Shown here: positions 19,420 through 21,238 of the stretch, piece after piece | How positions within the stretch are numbered: the first letter of the stretch is position 1 | Layout: each line of letters starts with the position of its first letter | DNA from: a virus | Virus record (IMG/VR): IMGVR_UViG_3300005841_000089 | Span: 1-21,238 of that record | Reading direction: 5' to 3' (one strand) | DNA: 21,238 nt | Notes under the pieces: generated by a model | Told to the model about the DNA's origin: nothing | What the model saw: only the letters and a program-made list of their open reading frames with translations | Database searches by the model: none | Translations under genes and position numbers: made by a program

Positions 19420-20720
19420 CCGCGCCACTCTCCCTGCTGCCGCTGGCTCAGATCAAGCCCGGGCAGAACCCGCGCCGCTACTTCGATGCCAAGAAGCACG
19501 AGGAGCTTGTCGCGTCCATTCGGCTGCGAGGTCTGCTCCAGCCGCTGCTGATCCGGCCCGTTGGTGATGACCACATCATCGTTGCTGGTGAGCGCCGGTA
19601 CCGCGCCGCCCTCGAAGTCTTCGGTGATGCCGGCGAAGTGCCGGTGATCGTCCGCGAGATGACCGACCAGGAGGCGCTCGAAGCTGCGATCGACGAGAAC
19701 GATGTGCGGGACGATGCGTCCGAGACCGAGCAGGCGGACGCCGCCGTGCGGGTTCTTGCTGCTTGCCAGGACGACCGAGCAGAGGCCGCACGTCGGCTGG
19801 GCTGGTCGCCGGCGAAGTTCGACCGACGCCTCGCGCTGGCCAACTTGTCGCCCGCGGTGAAGCTCGCGCTGGATGAGCGGCGCATCAAGGTGGGCCACGC
19901 CGAGTTGCTGGCGGTCATTCCGAGCGACAAGCAGGACAAGGCGCTCGAGACGATCACCAGCGCGGGCCTCGACGTGGCGAAGACGCGCGAGCTGCTGATG
20001 CGGGTGACGCAGAACCTCGGCGCGGCGACGTTCGACAAGACCGAGTGCACGACGTGCCCGTTCAATGCGGGGGCGCAGCGTGTCCTGTTCGAAACCCATG
20101 TCGACGACGGGCACTGCACCAACCCGGGATGCTTCCAGCTGAAGACCGAAGCTGTTCTCCTTGCGCCAGCCGAGACGGCCGCGCCGGTCGCGTCGGCAGC
20201 GCCGGAAGCGACCACGCCGGCTGCGGAACGCCCGGCGCCGTGTACCAGCCCGACCGCTACACCGCCCATTGCATCAGCAGCACCTGCCAGGAAGTCAGCG
20301 CCTGCGCCTGCAGCGCAGCCAGCTATCACTGCCAAGGACATCGCCGGCCGAACCGGAGATGTACGCGAGGCAGCATGGCGCGCCGCGCTGATCAAGGCAG
20401 GCGAGGGCGACCCGGAGATCCTGGAGGCGTTCGAGGCAACCCTGCGGGATATTTGGCGGGTCGATGCCGACTTCCTAGGGCGCTTCGGCAAGGACGAGCT
20501 GAAGTTCATCGCCAGAGAGTGCGGCCTGATCAAGCACATGGGCGAGAAGAACTTCGCCAAGATCTACGCTTGCAAGGTCAATGTCCTGATCGCCGGCATG
20601 CTCAATGCCACCGGCTTCGACTGGGCGGGTCGGCTCCCGAGCGCTCTCACCCTGGACGGAAAGTACGGGCCGCCACCGGCGCCGGCCGCCGCTCCTGCCA
20701 CCATCGCTGAAGAGGCTTGA
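19416..20720 (+). CDS. PRTRC-system ParB family protein
   Basis: A 434-residue protein starting at TTG 19416, with AAGGAG seven bases upstream. The N-terminal ParB/Srx domain (1-100) has 'PGQNPRRYFD' (15-24) and the CTP-binding box 'GERRYRA' (58-64). An HTH follows (about 117-137, AAARRLGWSPAKFDRRLALA). Residues 207-245 contain Cys211-x2-Cys214 and Cys234-x4-Cys239 (FDKTECTTCPFNAGAQ; CTNPGCFQLK), a zinc-like insert typical of the PRTRC ParB type, not of chromosomal ParB. An Ala/Pro linker (250-303) joins a helical C-terminus. It likely binds DNA or nucleotides. No ParA is seen nearby. Confidence 0.85.
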   Translation: MTAPLSLLPLAQIKPGQNPRRYFDAKKHEELVASIRLRGLLQPLLIRPVGDDHIIVAGERRYRAALEVFGDAGEVPVIVREMTDQEALEAAIDENDVRDDASETEQADAAVRVLAACQDDRAEAARRLGWSPAKFDRRLALANLSPAVKLALDERRIKVGHAELLAVIPSDKQDKALETITSAGLDVAKTRELLMRVTQNLGAATFDKTECTTCPFNAGAQRVLFETHVDDGHCTNPGCFQLKTEAVLLAPAETAAPVASAAPEATTPAAERPAPCTSPTATPPIASAAPARKSAPAPAAQPAITAKDIAGRTGDVREAAWRAALIKAGEGDPEILEAFEATLRDIWRVDADFLGRFGKDELKFIARECGLIKHMGEKNFAKIYACKVNVLIAGMLNATGFDWAGRLPSALTLDGKYGPPPAPAAAPATIAEEA

Positions 20721-20725
20721 CCACC

Positions 20726-21136
20726 ATGCTGATCACCAGCTTGCTTCCCTTGCTGTCCCGCTACTCACTCGGCTTCGATCTTGTCGCCGGCCCGGACGGC
20801 GCGGTGACGCTCACCATCATCCCGCGCAAGGCCGAAGGCGTGAAGGGCAACCTCGAATGCGGAGAAGTGCGGCCGATCTCGGTCACAGCGAGCGCCGCAG
20901 AGATCGATGAGGAACTCGCCAAGGGCGCCGATGGCGCGCTCGGGCAGCTGATCGCGTCCCGCAAGGCCTTGGGCGAGCAGCTCGCCGAGCAGCAACAGGC
21001 GGCGGACGCGGCGAAGAGCGCGGCAACGAAGAAGGCACCGACGTCGAAGGCTGCAGCGCCTGCCGAGCCGAAGGTCTCGGCGCCGCCCCCGCCGCCCGCC
21101 GAGGCCAAGCCCGGCGAGCCCGCCAGCCTCTGGTGA
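20726..21136 (+). CDS. PRTRC system protein E
   Basis: A 136-residue protein from ATG 20726 (a TTG at 20717 overlapping the ParB stop is the alternative start). The N-terminal 70 residues (MLITSLLPLLSRYSLGFDLV, then 'AGPDGAVTLTIIPRKAEGVK' and 'PISVTASAAEIDEELA') match the PRTRC E pattern of a short helix, a strand pair and 'P....gt..ElD'. A long helix and an Ala/Pro/Lys tail follow. Its function is unknown. It always travels with PRTRC ParB, C, B, A, D, F and a ThiF-like E1 enzyme, as the neighbours here begin to show. Confidence 0.8.
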   Translation: MLITSLLPLLSRYSLGFDLVAGPDGAVTLTIIPRKAEGVKGNLECGEVRPISVTASAAEIDEELAKGADGALGQLIASRKALGEQLAEQQQAADAAKSAATKKAPTSKAAAPAEPKVSAPPPPPAEAKPGEPASLW

Positions 21137-21179
21137 TCGGCGCGGCGCCCAATCACCCACCCAACCCTGGAGACCACCC

Positions 21180-21238
21180 ATGCAAGTCACCGAACTCACC
21201 CGGTCCTACCGCTATGACGGGATCGACCTCCCGGTCCC
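21180..21238 (+). CDS. PRTRC system protein C (5' end only)
   Basis: An ATG at 21180 with CTGGAG upstream opens a frame of 19 codons to the window edge: MQVTELTRSYRYDGIDLPV. This matches the opening of PRTRC C (m.i..L.R.F.YnG..LpDP), a roughly 70-residue protein in which an E2/ubiquitin-like link with the ThiF partner is suspected. It is truncated by the window, so only the start is seen. The position immediately after protein E is the standard order. Confidence 0.75.
   Translation, partial: MQVTELTRSYRYDGIDLPV

Noticed and set aside
19478-20560. A 360-codon minus-strand frame opposite the ParB gene
   Set aside because: Ser/Ala/Arg-rich shadow of a clearly recognisable PRTRC ParB coding strand; no domain seen.

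Overview
The window is part of a temperate, HK97-fold tailed-phage genome (integrated, or carried as a phage-plasmid). The host is most likely a high-GC alphaproteobacterium, with the sphingomonads my best guess. That guess rests on base composition, frequent GTG/TTG starts, and the style of the S24-type repressor and replication genes. No rRNA, tRNA or chromosomal housekeeping gene is visible, and no integrase lies inside the window.

Layout. Two divergent arms leave a central immunity region (about 14.54-15.78 kb). The left arm is read entirely on the minus strand, from 14544 to beyond position 1. It starts with a Cro/YdaS-like regulator and a small unknown gene, followed by a Gp88-family cysteine-motif protein and several small genes. 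Next come a DUF1064 putative nuclease, a replication-initiator-like gene carrying a candidate origin, a probable helicase-loader-type gene, a GNAT-like protein and a NusG-like protein. The late module then follows without a strand change: a small ORF, HNH nuclease, TerS, TerL, prohead protease, major capsid protein, HeH/LEM-like protein, portal, a repeat-rich fibre-like protein, a small conserved gene, three head-tail connectors and a DUF3168-like tail completion gene cut by the window edge. Most junctions in this arm are 1-4 base stop/start overlaps, so early and late genes may form one long transcription unit. The NusG paralogue between them is a natural candidate for controlling read-through.

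The centre encodes a LexA/CI-type repressor and a stand-alone HIRAN-domain protein on the plus strand. They are flanked by two pairs of related 17-bp sites (CGCTA-N7-TAGCG). One pair lies at the cro/repressor divergence and the other about 1.2 kb away, over the promoter of the right arm.

The right arm (plus strand, 15.85 kb to the end) holds three small genes, a full-length DNA polymerase beta sliding clamp, an unknown gene, a Gp37/Gp68 (DUF5131) three-cysteine protein and a MbcA/ParS/Xre-antitoxin-like protein. It ends with the start of a PRTRC cassette (ParB-related, ThiF-related cassette): PRTRC ParB, PRTRC E and the first 19 codons of PRTRC C. PRTRC cassettes are best known from plasmids. 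Finding one under the control of a phage repressor, beside a phage sliding clamp, suggests a phage-plasmid lifestyle or a recruited, poorly understood maintenance or defence-like system. This is the most interesting part of the window. Second is the candidate origin embedded in the initiator-like gene: 9-bp-spaced CGTCAC repeats, a 14-bp palindrome, an AT-rich core and two G-quadruplex-type tracts.
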